A stretch of DNA of 64,000 nt from Oceanospirillaceae bacterium (GCA_015665455.1 JADFAD010000003.1:372001-436000), one strand, 5' to 3'. Positions 1-10,589 are shown, numbered from the stretch's first letter. Numbers and translations are program-made. The notes: generated from the letters alone by a model not told the origin.

Positions 1-2060
1 AAGATCAAAAACAATCTGATGCACTTGCAGAACTTGGCGCTCTAGCCAAAACACCTGAAGCAAACATCATCAAGCTTCCTAATATCAGTGCATCAATCCC
101 ACAACTTGCCGCTGCTGTCTCCGAGTTGCAAGATCAAGGTTATGATATTCCTGATTACCCAGAAGAGCCTTCTAACGATGCTGAAGCGGACATCAAAGCT
201 CGTTACGCTAAAATTCTGGGCAGTGCTGTAAACCCAGTACTTCGTGAAGGTAACTCTGATCGCCGCGTAGCAGAACCTGTTAAGCAATACGCTAAAACAC
301 ACCCGCACTCAATGGGTGCTTGGAGTAGCGACTCTAAGTCTCACGTAGCCCACATGGATTCAGACGACTTTTACGGCAGTGAGCAATCAGTCATTCTTTC
401 CTCTGAAGACAATGTGCGAATTGAATTTGTTGCAGAAGACGGCACAGTCACTGTATTGAAGGAAGCCACTGAACTGCAAGCAGGTGAAGTGATAGACTCA
501 TCTCGCATCAGCGTTAAAGCATTACGTGCTTTCTATGAGAAAGAAATTAAAGAAGCGAAAGAGCAAGACATCCTCCTTTCTTTACACCTGAAAGCAACCA
601 TGATGAAAGTTTCAGATCCAGTTATGTTCGGACATGCTGTAACTGTTTACTACAAAGATGTTTTTGAAAAACACGCAGACACGTTTGAAGAACTTGGCGT
701 TGATCCAAGTAACGGTGTTGGCGATGTTTATGCGAAAATCAAAGAACTTTCTTCTGATAAGCAAAAAGAAATTAAAGCAGACATCAAAGCGGTTTATAAG
801 ACCCAGCCTGAACTAGCAATGGTTGACTCTGATCGCGGGATCACTAACCTGCACGTACCAAATGACATCATTGTTGATGCATCAATGCCTGCATGTATTC
901 GTGCTTCTGGTCGTATGTGGGGCCCAGATGGTCGCCTGCACGACACGAAAGCAATGATTCCTGATCGTTGTTACTCACGTATTTTTGAAGAAACCATTCA
1001 GTTCTGTAAAGAACATGGCGCATTCAATGTTCAAACCATGGGTAATGTCTCTAACGTTGGTTTGATGGCTCAAAAAGCAGAAGAGTACGGCTCGCACAAC
1101 AAAACATTTATTCAAGAAGATAAAGGTCAAGTTCGAGTTGTAAATAAAGCAGGCGACACCCTAATGTCTCACGATGTTGAGAAAGGTGACATCTGGCGCA
1201 TGTGCCAAACCAAAGATGCTCCAATTCAAGATTGGGTTAAGCTAGCGGTTGATCGTGCTCAGAAGACAGGCCAACCGGCAATTTTCTGGTTAGATGAAGC
1301 AAGAGCACATGACGCAAACTTGATTAAGCTTGTAAACCAGTACCTACAAGACCATGAAACTGCAGGTCTTGATATTCAAATCATGTCTCCAGTTGAAGCT
1401 GTTCGCTTTACGCTAGAGCGCGTAAAAAATGGCGAGAATACTATTTCCGTAACAGGCAATGTACTTCGTGATTATTTAACTGATTTATTCCCAATTCTTG
1501 AGCTTGGCACCAGCGCTAAAATGCTTTCAATCGTTCCGCTTCTTGCGGGCGGCGGTCTATATGAAACAGGTGCAGGCGGTTCTGCACCTAAACACGCTCA
1601 ACAAATGGCTGAAGAAGGTCACTTGCGTTGGGATTCACTGGGCGAATTCCTTGCGTTATCAGTATCTCTAGAAGATCTTGGTCATAAAACCAATAATTCT
1701 AAGGCATTGGTTCTGGCTGAAACGCTAACAAACGCAACGAGTCACTTCTTAGAGCGTGATAAGTCACCACAACGTTCCGTTGGTGAGCTGGATAACCGAG
1801 GCAGTCACTTCTACCTTTGTTTGTATTGGGCTCAAGAGCTTGCTAAGCAGACTAAAGATGCCGAACTTAAAGCTGTCTTTGAAGCATTCAAAGAAAAGTT
1901 GGATGATGATCGTGAAGACATCGTACTTGAATTAAGTAAAGCTCAAGGTAAGCCAGTAGAACTTTATGGTTATTACCACCCAGATCATTACGTTGCAGCG
2001 AAAGTCATGCGCCCAAGCCCGACTTTCAATAAGATCATCAATGCAATGATCAATAACTAA
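1..2060 (+). CDS. icd: NADP-dependent isocitrate dehydrogenase, monomeric type (5' end outside window)
   Basis: This is the cytosolic TCA-cycle enzyme that oxidises isocitrate to 2-oxoglutarate with NADP+. The open frame runs from base 3 with no start inside the window. The first visible residues include [19 protein letters not shown], characteristic of the monomeric (about 740-residue) family and unlike the dimeric Icd. About 685 residues are present, so roughly 55 N-terminal residues lie upstream. An internal TTG at 126 could be taken as a start but would cut into the conserved domain, so I reject it. The C-terminus ([13 protein letters not shown]) is intact. Identity is very secure. Confidence 0.96.
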   Translation, partial: DQKQSDALAELGALAKTPEANIIKLPNISASIPQLAAAVSELQDQGYDIPDYPEEPSNDAEADIKARYAKILGSAVNPVLREGNSDRRVAEPVKQYAKTHPHSMGAWSSDSKSHVAHMDSDDFYGSEQSVILSSEDNVRIEFVAEDGTVTVLKEATELQAGEVIDSSRISVKALRAFYEKEIKEAKEQDILLSLHLKATMMKVSDPVMFGHAVTVYYKDVFEKHADTFEELGVDPSNGVGDVYAKIKELSSDKQKEIKADIKAVYKTQPELAMVDSDRGITNLHVPNDIIVDASMPACIRASGRMWGPDGRLHDTKAMIPDRCYSRIFEETIQFCKEHGAFNVQTMGNVSNVGLMAQKAEEYGSHNKTFIQEDKGQVRVVNKAGDTLMSHDVEKGDIWRMCQTKDAPIQDWVKLAVDRAQKTGQPAIFWLDEARAHDANLIKLVNQYLQDHETAGLDIQIMSPVEAVRFTLERVKNGENTISVTGNVLRDYLTDLFPILELGTSAKMLSIVPLLAGGGLYETGAGGSAPKHAQQMAEEGHLRWDSLGEFLALSVSLEDLGHKTNNSKALVLAETLTNATSHFLERDKSPQRSVGELDNRGSHFYLCLYWAQELAKQTKDAELKAVFEAFKEKLDDDREDIVLELSKAQGKPVELYGYYHPDHYVAAKVMRPSPTFNKIINAMINN

Positions 2061-2107
2061 TTAACCGTTAATTAGTTAGCTAAAGGCCAGCATAAGCTGG
2101 CCTTTTT
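2055..2107 (+). terminator. Rho-independent terminator of icd, preceded by a second inverted repeat
   Basis: A stem AAAGGCCAGC / GCTGGCCTTT with an ATAA loop (2082-2105) is followed by a T run. Just before it, a perfect 10-bp inverted repeat AACTAATTAA-CCG-TTAATTAGTT (2055-2077) spans the icd stop codon. The second hairpin is the likely terminator; the first is AT-only and may be a processing or stability element. Confidence 0.85.
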
Positions 2108-2183
2108 ACTTTTTAAGCGAAAACACTCTGGTTAAAGTTAAACCAAACACTTTACTCTTACTATACAATACCATTCGTCTTTG

Positions 2184-4742
2184 TTAGGCACACTTATTCT
2201 CCCCTATAAACACGTCGGAAAACTCATCTGCCCGAATAGGCTTTGAAAAGTAATAGCCTTGCCCAAAGTCACACCCAGCTGCGATCAAAAGGGCTTTCTG
2301 TGATTCCGTTTCTATACCCTCTGCAACCACAAAAATGCTCAGTTTATGAGCCATAACAATAATGGCTTCGCACAAAGCATGCTCTTCGCTGCCTTCTTCC
2401 ATATTATTCACAAATGCTTGGTCAATTTTTAAGTAATCAATATCAAACTTCTTTAAATAAGAGAGTGATGAGTAACCCGTACCAAAGTCATCCAAGGCAA
2501 CATACATTCCGTTCTGATGGAACCTATCTATTTGCAGTTTTACTGATTCATCCGACTCCAACAATAAACCTTCTGTAATTTCTATATTGATGGCGTCACC
2601 ATCAACGCCCTGTTCTTTCAAAGAGTCTATCCAATCCTGTGATTTATCATGCTGAAACTGAATAGGAGATATATTAATGCTCAATTGAAAGTCCGGATGT
2701 ATTTTCTCTCGCCACTCTTTTACTTGAAACGCAGCTTGTTTAAATACCCACTCACCAATCTCAACTATCAGCCCCGAGTCTTCCGCCAGTGGAATAAACT
2801 CAGACGGGCTTACATTACCGAACTTAGGATGATACCAACGTAACAAGGCTTCAGCCTTATGAACTTTTCCAGTACGCATATCAACGATAGATTGATAGAC
2901 CAATTCCAATTGTTCGCATTCCAATGCAACTCTCAAGTCATTCGTAAGCTTTCGCTGTCGCGTAGCTAAATCCTGCATGCATTGAGTAAAAAAACTATAA
3001 CGATTCCGCCCTCCATGCTTAGCCTCATACATGGCCTGATCAGCAAACCTAAACAATTCATCCACATCACCGCCATCTTCAGGAAACATTGAAATCCCAA
3101 TACTCGCTGAGACAAACGCAACTTCCCCACCAAAATAAAACGGCGCAGAGAACGCATCAACGATGGCCGATGCGACTCGTTCAACACTTTGAGAAGAGGT
3201 TATGTTTGTCAGCATAACAACGAATTCATCACCACCAAAACGTGCCACTGTGTCACTTTCCCTAATAACCGTAAGCAACCTCATGGCGGCCTCAACCAAC
3301 AACATATCACCTGTTTTATGGCCTAACGTATCGTTAATATGTTTAAAGTGATCTAAATCAATAAAAAGTAACGCGCATGAAACACCGCTGCGTTTGCCTT
3401 TGATTATTTCTTGCTCGAACCGATCAAGAAACATAACCCGATTAGGCAATGCCGTTAACGAATCATAATTAGCTTGTTGCCAAATTAAGTGCTCAGCCAG
3501 CTTTTTGTCGGTGATATCGATCATTGAGCCTGCCATCCTACAAGGTCTCCCAGCATCATCTCTCACTGCTTCACCCAATGCTCGAACCCAGCAATACTCA
3601 CCTCGCTTTGACTTCAATCGATACTCAATATCATAAGGAATAGCAGGGTTCTTAAAGTGCGCATGTATAGCTTTTCGAACTTCGTCGACGTCTGAAACAT
3701 GGAGTGCTCTTCGAAACGAGTCATAGGTATTTGGTAATTCATCTGGCTGATATCCCAAAATCTCTTTAAATCGATCAGAATAGTAGACTTCATCCGTATC
3801 TATATTCCAATCCCATATACCAACACCAGAACCTCGCACAGCCAGTTCGAAACGCTCTTCACTTTCCCTGAGTTGAGATATTGTTTCTTTGAGCTCAGAC
3901 ACCAACGCTGCGCGTTCAGTAATATCAAAAATACTGACAGGGACGCTTAACGCTTCCTCTTTTGAGGTTGGTATCGGCATTGATAAAATTGCGGTTAATG
4001 ATTTACCTTTTAATGTTCTAAATTCTGCCTCAGCTTTAAACGAATCATCACCTCGCCACATGGCCATTAATTCTTCACGAAAAACAATCAAAGACGATTC
4101 GCCAAAAGTTCGGTCAATCTGTATAAGAAACTCATGTTCACTGCTTGCTTCAAACAGGGATAAACCGACTTGATTCACATGCGAGACTCGCACTTTCTTT
4201 GCTAGCTCTAAGACATATTCAGGATTATCATCAAAAAACGAAGATAAGTCAGTCACACCTGAGGCACGTATGCGTTCCAAATCCACAAATACATCACGAA
4301 AATCTTCATCCCAAATGGCGACTTCAGCAGAATCAAACAACCGAGTAAAACGAAATTCAGTTTGATTTAAATGATCTTGAACTTCATAGGTTTCGGTTAT
4401 GTCGACTACAGACCCTATATAACCTATATGCTCAGAATGCTCTACGATCGGGTTCGCCTGGACTCTTAATCGCTTAACTTGACCACTCTTATCTACATGA
4501 GGGAATTGAGTGTCAAATCGTTGTTTAAGGTTTAAAGCACTTTGCCAAACAGTAGCTACGTCCTCTCTAACATTCTCATCGATATATTCGACCCAACTAG
4601 CCCCCAAACAGAGCTCCTGAGACAGACTAAATAACTCAGATGCATCAGAACTGACAAATAAACAGCAACCACCAGCATCAGTATAGAAAATGCCTCCAGG
4701 AGCATATTCCATCAGTCTTAAGAAGGTTTCTCGTTGGGTCAC
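2184..4742 (-). CDS. PAS-PAS-PAS-GGDEF-EAL cyclic-di-GMP signalling protein
   Basis: A cytoplasmic 852-residue protein predicted to make and/or degrade c-di-GMP. It has an N-terminal PAS domain (about 1-115), a diverged PAS-like region (130-280), a clearer PAS/PAC (295-415), a GGDEF domain with intact GGDEF at 503-507, and an EAL domain with EAL at 631-633, DDFGTG starting at D751, EGIET and QGYYFSKP. Both catalytic signatures look intact, so bifunctionality is possible. No membrane segment or signal peptide is visible. The start is GTG with AAGGA eight bases upstream. It is divergent from the nuclease gene across about 280 bp. The ligand sensed is unknown. Confidence 0.93.
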   Translation of the reverse strand: MTQRETFLRLMEYAPGGIFYTDAGGCCLFVSSDASELFSLSQELCLGASWVEYIDENVREDVATVWQSALNLKQRFDTQFPHVDKSGQVKRLRVQANPIVEHSEHIGYIGSVVDITETYEVQDHLNQTEFRFTRLFDSAEVAIWDEDFRDVFVDLERIRASGVTDLSSFFDDNPEYVLELAKKVRVSHVNQVGLSLFEASSEHEFLIQIDRTFGESSLIVFREELMAMWRGDDSFKAEAEFRTLKGKSLTAILSMPIPTSKEEALSVPVSIFDITERAALVSELKETISQLRESEERFELAVRGSGVGIWDWNIDTDEVYYSDRFKEILGYQPDELPNTYDSFRRALHVSDVDEVRKAIHAHFKNPAIPYDIEYRLKSKRGEYCWVRALGEAVRDDAGRPCRMAGSMIDITDKKLAEHLIWQQANYDSLTALPNRVMFLDRFEQEIIKGKRSGVSCALLFIDLDHFKHINDTLGHKTGDMLLVEAAMRLLTVIRESDTVARFGGDEFVVMLTNITSSQSVERVASAIVDAFSAPFYFGGEVAFVSASIGISMFPEDGGDVDELFRFADQAMYEAKHGGRNRYSFFTQCMQDLATRQRKLTNDLRVALECEQLELVYQSIVDMRTGKVHKAEALLRWYHPKFGNVSPSEFIPLAEDSGLIVEIGEWVFKQAAFQVKEWREKIHPDFQLSINISPIQFQHDKSQDWIDSLKEQGVDGDAINIEITEGLLLESDESVKLQIDRFHQNGMYVALDDFGTGYSSLSYLKKFDIDYLKIDQAFVNNMEEGSEEHALCEAIIVMAHKLSIFVVAEGIETESQKALLIAAGCDFGQGYYFSKPIRADEFSDVFIGENKCA

Positions 4743-5021
4743 TATCCATTTCCTTATTTGTCAGGATATATGCGTATTTCCAATGCACAAATTATCTACA
4801 GAGTAAATGCAAACTCGTCTTTCGAAGTTTAGTTCAAATGATAAGCGCTCTGGGTCGATATACGCTTCTTCCCAAAAACGAAACACCTTACCTTAAGCCC
4901 ATAAAGATTTAACCAAAGTGTCAACTTCATATCACAAAGGCGCTCTACCCTTTCAACGCATATTGGTTAAGACGACCTTTATTTCATAAATAATAAATTA
5001 AGAAACGAATAAGGATTGAAA

Positions 5022-7607
5022 ATGCAACCCAGTTTTAAAAAACTGCCCATCGCTCTATTATTGGCGACCGCGTCAAGTTCATTCACCTCTTTGGCTCAGG
5101 CAGATCTAATATTCTCAGAGTACATAGAAGGTTCAAGTAACAACAAAGCACTCGAACTAACGAACTTAAGTGCATCCATTGAAGATCTATCAAACTACTC
5201 AATTGAACTCTATTCGAATGGAAGCAACACAATAAACAGCTCTCTTCTGCTAACAGGAAGCCTTGAGCCAAATAAGAATTACGTAATTGCCAACCCCTCT
5301 TCAGCAGAAGAGATTTTGAATGTCTCAAATACAACCTCTTCCGTCACTTATTTCAACGGTAATGACGTCTTGTTGCTGAAGAAAAATAACACCGTCATCG
5401 ACCGCATAGGCCAACTAGGTAATTCCGAAAACTTTGGAAAAGACATCACATTAGTCAGAAAGAGTTCCGTTTTATCCGGAGATTCAAACGCAGATTCAGC
5501 CTTCGACCCGGGCATAGAGTGGGAAAGCTTCGAAAAAGATACATTCGCTTATCTTGGGGACAACACAAGCAATGGTGGAATTGAAGAACCTCCCGTTAAC
5601 TACGCTTGTGGTGATGACGTTACGTACATCTCAAGTATCCAAGGGGAAGATAACTTTTCAAGCTTAGAAGGAAACCAAGTTGCTATTGAAGCCATTGTAA
5701 TCGCGACGCTTCAAACAGAAGAACAACTGAGCGGCTTTTTTGTACAAGAAGAAGACTCGGACGTAGATAATCAACCAAACACATCCGAAGGCATCTTCAT
5801 TTATAACAACGATATTGACGTTCAAGTAGGTGATCAGGTTCTAGTTGCTGGTGAAGTCGACGAATTTTATGACCTAACTCAAATCAACGAGGTCACTCAA
5901 ATTGAGATTTGCGCTTCGCAACAACAGCTGCCAGCTACGACGTTATTAAGTTTACCCCTAGATAGTGAAGATCAATTAGAATCATTTGAAGGAATGTTAG
6001 TTACCTTTAACGATGTTCTCACCGTTAATGAAGTCTATAATTTAGGCCGTTATGGTGAATTCACCGCAGCAAACGGTCGAAGATACATCCCAACCGAGAT
6101 AGCGCTTCCAGGTGAAGCAGCCAACGCAGTCCGTTTAGAAAACAGCTTAAACTCTCTCATCATTGACGATGGTTTTAATGCTCAGAACCCGGAAACTATC
6201 ATCTACCCATCTCCTAAGCTTGATGCATACAATACCCTAAGAGTTGGAGACACAGTTTCAAACCTGACAGGCGTCATTAACTATTCATTTGGGGATTATA
6301 AGTTACTGCCAACAACTACACCCATTTTTGACCAAACTAACCCAAGAACGAACACGCCCTTAACAGACGTAAATAGTCAGCTTCGAATTGCGAGTTTTAA
6401 TGTCCTGAACTACTTCAACGGAGATGGTCTAGGAAGCGGGTTTCCCACTGATCGAGGTGCCGACACTGCATCAGAGCTTGAACGCCAAGAAACAAAACTC
6501 GTATCTGCTTTGGATGCGATCAATGCAGACATTGTAGGTTTAATGGAGCTTGAAAATGATGGTTTTGACGAATTAAGTGCAATAGCCTCTCTTGTTAAGT
6601 CGCTGAACCTACTTCAGGCCGAAGGAAAAGAATATCAATACGTTGTTGCTGACGGAGACAAAATTGGTGATGACGCCATTAGCGTTGGTATAATCTATCG
6701 ACCAACACAAGTGTCAATTAAGAGCAAGGCGCAAGTTCTAGATAGTACGAACTCCCCTCTGGACGACCAAGGCTCTCCTTTATTTATTGATGACCTTAAC
6801 CGACCTGTTCTCATACAGGAATTTCAACTGAAAGGTTCAAAAGAAATCTTCACTCTTGCCGTTAACCATTTTAAGTCAAAAGGCGCGAGCAACTGTTCGG
6901 ACTTTGACGACTGCGACCAAGAAGATGGGCAAGGAGCCTACAACACAGCCAGAACTAATGCCGCCAAAGCACTTACTCAATGGCTGTCTTCTAACGCTCT
7001 TACCTCTGAATCAAGTAAAGCGATTATCCTAGGTGACCTAAACGCTTACTCCAAAGAAGACCCACTCACAACAATTGAAAACGCAGGTTACATTTCATTA
7101 AAGGAAGAAGGATCTTATTCATATAATTATAAAGGTGAAAGCGGAAATCTTGATCATGCTCTGGTTTCTGAAAATATGGCTGAGCATGTTGTATTAGCAC
7201 AAGAGTGGCACATCAACACCGACGAACCACGAGTTTTGGATTATAACCAAGAAAATAAAACGGATAGCCAGATTGATAGTCTTTACTCACCCACCCCAGA
7301 TCGCTCTTCAGATCATGACCCAGTCATCATTGATTTTTCCTTTGATATGAATGAAGCGCCAGAGGTTAAAATCAAAGCTTATCGATTGTGGTTCTGGTGG
7401 CTATTTATCAGTGAAAGTTCTGATTCCGATGGACATATAAAAGACCAAACATGGAATATAGGGACAAAAACCATCAACAAACCTTGGGCATTTGTATCGA
7501 CTAAGTTCTTAAATAGACACAACATCAATGACGTAACATTAACGGTTGTAGACAATGAAGACTCAAAATCACAACTGACAAAAACATTTAGAACGCCAAT
7601 CCAGTAG
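5022..7607 (+). CDS. ExeM/NucH-family secreted endonuclease with lamin-tail domain
   Basis: Predicted extracellular DNase of 861 residues. A signal peptide ends near AQA-DLIFSEY. A lamin-tail domain follows (FSEYIEGSSNNKALEL, about 28-160), then an OB-like nuclease-associated region (about 195-310). The endonuclease/exonuclease/phosphatase domain begins at LRIASFNVLNYF (residue 454), with MELEND, GDLNAY (671-676) and SSDHDP (DHDP at 764-767) catalytic motifs. The last 85 residues look like a PKD/Ig-type module. I chose ATG 5022, seven bases after AAGGA, over the in-frame TTG at 5016. The likely role is extracellular DNA scavenging or biofilm turnover. Confidence 0.9.
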   Translation: MQPSFKKLPIALLLATASSSFTSLAQADLIFSEYIEGSSNNKALELTNLSASIEDLSNYSIELYSNGSNTINSSLLLTGSLEPNKNYVIANPSSAEEILNVSNTTSSVTYFNGNDVLLLKKNNTVIDRIGQLGNSENFGKDITLVRKSSVLSGDSNADSAFDPGIEWESFEKDTFAYLGDNTSNGGIEEPPVNYACGDDVTYISSIQGEDNFSSLEGNQVAIEAIVIATLQTEEQLSGFFVQEEDSDVDNQPNTSEGIFIYNNDIDVQVGDQVLVAGEVDEFYDLTQINEVTQIEICASQQQLPATTLLSLPLDSEDQLESFEGMLVTFNDVLTVNEVYNLGRYGEFTAANGRRYIPTEIALPGEAANAVRLENSLNSLIIDDGFNAQNPETIIYPSPKLDAYNTLRVGDTVSNLTGVINYSFGDYKLLPTTTPIFDQTNPRTNTPLTDVNSQLRIASFNVLNYFNGDGLGSGFPTDRGADTASELERQETKLVSALDAINADIVGLMELENDGFDELSAIASLVKSLNLLQAEGKEYQYVVADGDKIGDDAISVGIIYRPTQVSIKSKAQVLDSTNSPLDDQGSPLFIDDLNRPVLIQEFQLKGSKEIFTLAVNHFKSKGASNCSDFDDCDQEDGQGAYNTARTNAAKALTQWLSSNALTSESSKAIILGDLNAYSKEDPLTTIENAGYISLKEEGSYSYNYKGESGNLDHALVSENMAEHVVLAQEWHINTDEPRVLDYNQENKTDSQIDSLYSPTPDRSSDHDPVIIDFSFDMNEAPEVKIKAYRLWFWWLFISESSDSDGHIKDQTWNIGTKTINKPWAFVSTKFLNRHNINDVTLTVVDNEDSKSQLTKTFRTPIQ

Positions 7608-7613
7608 TATATG

Positions 7614-7649
7614 AAACCAACCTGGTCACTACGGTCAGGTTGGTTTTTT
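7614..7649 (+). terminator. Terminator after the secreted nuclease gene
   Basis: Stem AACCAACCTG / CAGGTTGGTT with a loop of about 11 bases, followed by a run of Ts, starting six bases after the stop codon. Confidence 0.88.
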
Positions 7650-7776
7650 ATGTTACATAAAAAGAACCGACGAGCCCCTTACTTCTTTAAAATTAACGTC
7701 CGACACCCACTTGCTGTTATACTGCCCGGATTGATCTAACAGAAATTTCAGACAGACCGTACGTCAAGGCAGTTAA

Positions 7777-8133
7777 ATGAACCTAAATAAAGAACTTCAA
7801 GAGCTACAACATAAACTAGACAGACTTGGTAACAAGTTAGTTGCAGCAGAAAAACGCGACGACCCATCCGTAGTTCAACGGTTTCAAAAAGAAATCTCGA
7901 ATGTTCATAAGAAGGTGGCCAGCATCAAAGGCCAAAAGTCTCGCCAGCTAAACAACAAAAGCGACAAAGTAAAAGAGCTTCCATTTAACAGAGAGTTAAC
8001 GAAAGCCGAACAAGCGGATATGGGTAAGCTCAAGAAATCTGTTAGAGGCCTGGTCGTTGTTCATCCAATGACTGCATTAGGAAAAGAAATGGGCATCACC
8101 AAAATGACGGGGTTTGCGCCCAAAGAATTCTAA
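7777..8133 (+). CDS. yibL: YibL-like ribosome-associated protein
   Basis: A basic 118-residue protein. The N-terminal half is a charged coiled coil (about 1-65). The C-terminal half carries ELTKAEQADMGKLKKSVRG and VVHPMTALGKEMG followed by MTGF, which match what I remember of E. coli YibL (DUF2810) almost residue for residue. The family has been found in ribosomal fractions; its molecular function is not established. It stands alone, with a weak GC hairpin (8139-8160) just downstream. Confidence 0.92.
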   Translation: MNLNKELQELQHKLDRLGNKLVAAEKRDDPSVVQRFQKEISNVHKKVASIKGQKSRQLNNKSDKVKELPFNRELTKAEQADMGKLKKSVRGLVVVHPMTALGKEMGITKMTGFAPKEF

Positions 8134-8288
8134 AGATAACGCCTTCTTTACAAAGGCGTCTTAGTCACGCTTTTGTAAAGCATCAGACACAATCAACAAT
8201 CCATTCAAAGCCTGTTATAATGCGGCCAAAATGCAGTCCGTCATAGCCCAATCGCTAATGGCAAGTAACCTTGGAGCCAGTTCAAATC

Positions 8289-8852
8289 ATGACCGATACA
8301 CAAACACCTGCTTACCTACAAGATGCAGCTCAATTACTTACGGAGTCTGGCTTTACAACCAGCAATGTCTGGTATCACGGAACAGCATCAGGTCTTATTG
8401 AATCGATCAAAACGCACGGATTAAAGCAGTCTGGTGACGCTGAATCTAATGAAAGAGCTAAAAAGACGATGTCTACCATTGGTGGCTCATACAAAGAGCA
8501 TAAAGACCCGATCTTCCTAACACAAAGCAAAGAATTGGCTTTTTACTGGGCTCTTCAAGCAACGAAAACTCGCAACCTTCGTTTTGGCGGAAACGAAGCC
8601 CCTGTTGTGATCGAAGCAAACCTTACAGAAAAAATGAATGAGCTTGTTAAACCCGATGTTGGTGCAGCAGCAATGCTTTTAATTGGTAACGATTACACAG
8701 ATAAAGTAAACGAGATTTATCAAGCAAACAAACTGGCAGCACCAGACATCAATCCTTCAAGCGCTGATAGAATGGAATATTTAAACAAGCTGGGTTTAGC
8801 TTACATCAAGAAAGGCATACCTTCTGAGAATCTCATTGTACTGAGTGAGTAA
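8289..8852 (+). CDS. Hypothetical protein with ADP-ribosyltransferase-like N-terminal motif
   Basis: A cytoplasmic protein of 187 residues that I do not recognise by name. The segment VWYHGTASGLIESIKTHGL, followed by DPIFLTQSKELAFYWALQ, has the YHGT...I...GL...iflT....A..yA layout seen in ART-fold proteins such as PARP-like or KptA/Tpt1-like enzymes and ART toxins. A catalytic Glu cannot be assigned with confidence. I chose ATG 8289, about ten bases after GGAG, rather than TTG 8271, which would add six residues. It is monocistronic, closed by a strong hairpin, and has no recognisable antitoxin next to it. The fold call is inference from a short motif. Confidence 0.6.
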   Translation: MTDTQTPAYLQDAAQLLTESGFTTSNVWYHGTASGLIESIKTHGLKQSGDAESNERAKKTMSTIGGSYKEHKDPIFLTQSKELAFYWALQATKTRNLRFGGNEAPVVIEANLTEKMNELVKPDVGAAAMLLIGNDYTDKVNEIYQANKLAAPDINPSSADRMEYLNKLGLAYIKKGIPSENLIVLSE

Positions 8853-8863
8853 TTAAGTAGCTG

Positions 8864-8890
8864 CAGTTTGCCCAACACCAGGGCAAACTG
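8864..8890. terminator. Perfect 10-bp hairpin, probable terminator
   Basis: CAGTTTGCCC-aacacca-GGGCAAACTG lies 11 bases after the stop of the ART-like gene. It lacks a T run on the plus strand, so it may act as a weak terminator or 3'-end stabiliser. Confidence 0.55.
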
Positions 8891-9332
8891 ACATCATAGA
8901 TTCACACCTTAAACCAAATCCTTTGTATTGAAATTAGCTGTCTTAATTACATTAATGGTACCACTAAGAACAACTCAAAGCCCTGCCTTTGATTACAACA
9001 TCCAATAACTGTACGCCTTGTTCCACAAAGAAGAACAGTGATCTTTTAAAACGATTAATCAATAACTTTACTCCTCAAAAGCAAATCACACCTAAAAACA
9101 CTTTTGTCTGAAGTGCCACTGAAGGCCCCGAAAACACTCACATATTCATTATTTCCGGTAACAACATGTAACATCATGTAATGAACACCCCTAAGTATAT
9201 GTTTACATTAAAAACATACATTACACACTTCAAAGACTTACCTACCTTTCTTTTTCTGTATTTAATTTACTAGCGTTATAAAAAGCTTCTCCTATATTTG
9301 CTGAACAAAGTTCGAACAACACGGAGTTAGCA
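8891..9332. other. 442-bp non-coding, AT-rich leader of the outer-membrane barrel gene
   Basis: No supportable ORF. It holds the three-copy direct repeat at 9157-9182 and then an AT-rich stretch (9183-9300) that presumably carries the promoter; I cannot assign -35/-10 boxes with confidence. Confidence 0.6.
9157..9182 (+). promoter_or_regulatory. Triple direct repeat GGTAAC / TGTAAC / TGTAAT, 10-bp period
   Basis: GGTAAC (9157-9162), TGTAAC (9167-9172) and TGTAAT (9177-9182) are each separated by four bases, so they fall on one DNA face. They lie about 150 bp upstream of the outer-membrane barrel start. The same two-copy pattern recurs at six other intergenic places in this window. It resembles the binding geometry of OmpR/PhoB-type winged-helix proteins; the actual regulator is inferred only. 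Confidence 0.6.
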
Positions 9333-10565
9333 ATGAATAAAGCATCTACAGCAGTTGCTATTACGCTTTTAGGATACAGCTCACTGTCTCACAGTGCTTC
9401 TTTAATGAATTTGGACATGACTGTAGGAAGTGATAGTGGCTCGTTCAGTTTCTCAAGCGTTGAAGACCTTATCAATCAATTCGAGAGTAACAATATTAAC
9501 GACACCTTCCCTAGTTACGTTGATGACGTGACCTTCGTGGACTCAGCTGTAGATTACCGTTCCTTACCGATGGTAATGACGTTCCAAACCAATAGTACAA
9601 CCCTTGAATTTTCAATCCCCGAATTGAATATCAGCGAAACCTTTGACGGTCAAGGCGACAGAGACGAAGCTATCGACCAGCTTGAAGATTACTTAAAAGG
9701 TAAAGACTCAGATACAGCAAACAGAATTAACCGAAAGCTTGTCGAGCTCTCTCCAAGCAGCCCCATTGCCGGTAACCCTGCAGCCATGATGAACGTTATG
9801 GTTGACAGTGCATTTGATGCGGGTGTCGGATTTGATCGCGTTCAGGGAAATGTCGCCGCGTCAGAGCTTTCGGATGAAAACAGAATTGGTATTGGTATTG
9901 ATTACGCAAATTACGATCAAGCAGGCCAAAGTACAGACAACTGGAATCTTCCGCTTAAATACACCTGGGCAGACGAAAACGGTCAAAACCTAACCATTAA
10001 TTTACCCCTAAGTTATACAGACACAGAAGGTTCTGAGACATATAAAGCAAGATTAGGCATAACTTACCAATATCCTGTCAATGATAACTGGCTTTTAACC
10101 CCTGTTGTGGAATATGGCGTTGCAGCTTCTGAAGATCTATACGACGGTGCTCAAATGGTATCTGGTGCAGTCACCAGTATGTACACATTTGATCCTGTGC
10201 CTGTTGCAGGCGAAGAGATATCCATAAGCCTAGGTAACATGGCTGGCTACTACAAAACACTCCCCTTAGAAGTCAGTGACTATGAAGTTGACCCAGAGAT
10301 TACCAATCAAGTGACGAAAAACGGAATATTAGTGGATACTTTAGTCGAAATGTTCGCAGCTTACCCGCTAAACGTTCAATACATTCTGACCGACTCAAGG
10401 TATTTTGGGGACGACGTTTATTCAGATAATTTTAATGAAATAGGGTTTTCCATTAGGCCCGCACATACTTCGAGTGACTTCCTTGCATTAACGGTTCTTT
10501 ATATTGCTAGCCCAAGTTCAGAAGATATCAGCGGATTCAAAGCCAACATGTTTTATTCTTTCTAA
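9333..10565 (+). CDS. Putative outer-membrane beta-barrel protein
   Basis: A 410-residue protein with a signal peptide (cleavage near SHS-ASL). About 150 acidic residues with little family signal follow, then alternating amphipathic strands from about residue 185, for example NLPLKYTWADENGQ, GITYQYPVND and WLLTPVVEYGV. It ends in FYSF, the terminal aromatic typical of BAM substrates. I do not recognise a named family; it is weakly reminiscent of autotransporter-like or porin-like barrels. It is monocistronic, closed by a strong hairpin, and carries a three-copy TGTAAY repeat upstream, suggesting regulated expression. Transport or adhesion function cannot be told. Confidence 0.65.
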   Translation: MNKASTAVAITLLGYSSLSHSASLMNLDMTVGSDSGSFSFSSVEDLINQFESNNINDTFPSYVDDVTFVDSAVDYRSLPMVMTFQTNSTTLEFSIPELNISETFDGQGDRDEAIDQLEDYLKGKDSDTANRINRKLVELSPSSPIAGNPAAMMNVMVDSAFDAGVGFDRVQGNVAASELSDENRIGIGIDYANYDQAGQSTDNWNLPLKYTWADENGQNLTINLPLSYTDTEGSETYKARLGITYQYPVNDNWLLTPVVEYGVAASEDLYDGAQMVSGAVTSMYTFDPVPVAGEEISISLGNMAGYYKTLPLEVSDYEVDPEITNQVTKNGILVDTLVEMFAAYPLNVQYILTDSRYFGDDVYSDNFNEIGFSIRPAHTSSDFLALTVLYIASPSSEDISGFKANMFYSF

Positions 10566-10589
10566 CCTAACACTTAACCAGTCCCTCAC

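Noticed and set aside
126-310. Minus-strand frame at 93-308 and internal TTG start of icd
   Set aside because: Antisense shadow of icd; the true icd frame runs from base 3.
8891-9332. Possible small ORFs in the spacer
   Set aside because: No start with a ribosome-binding site and no coding bias visible.
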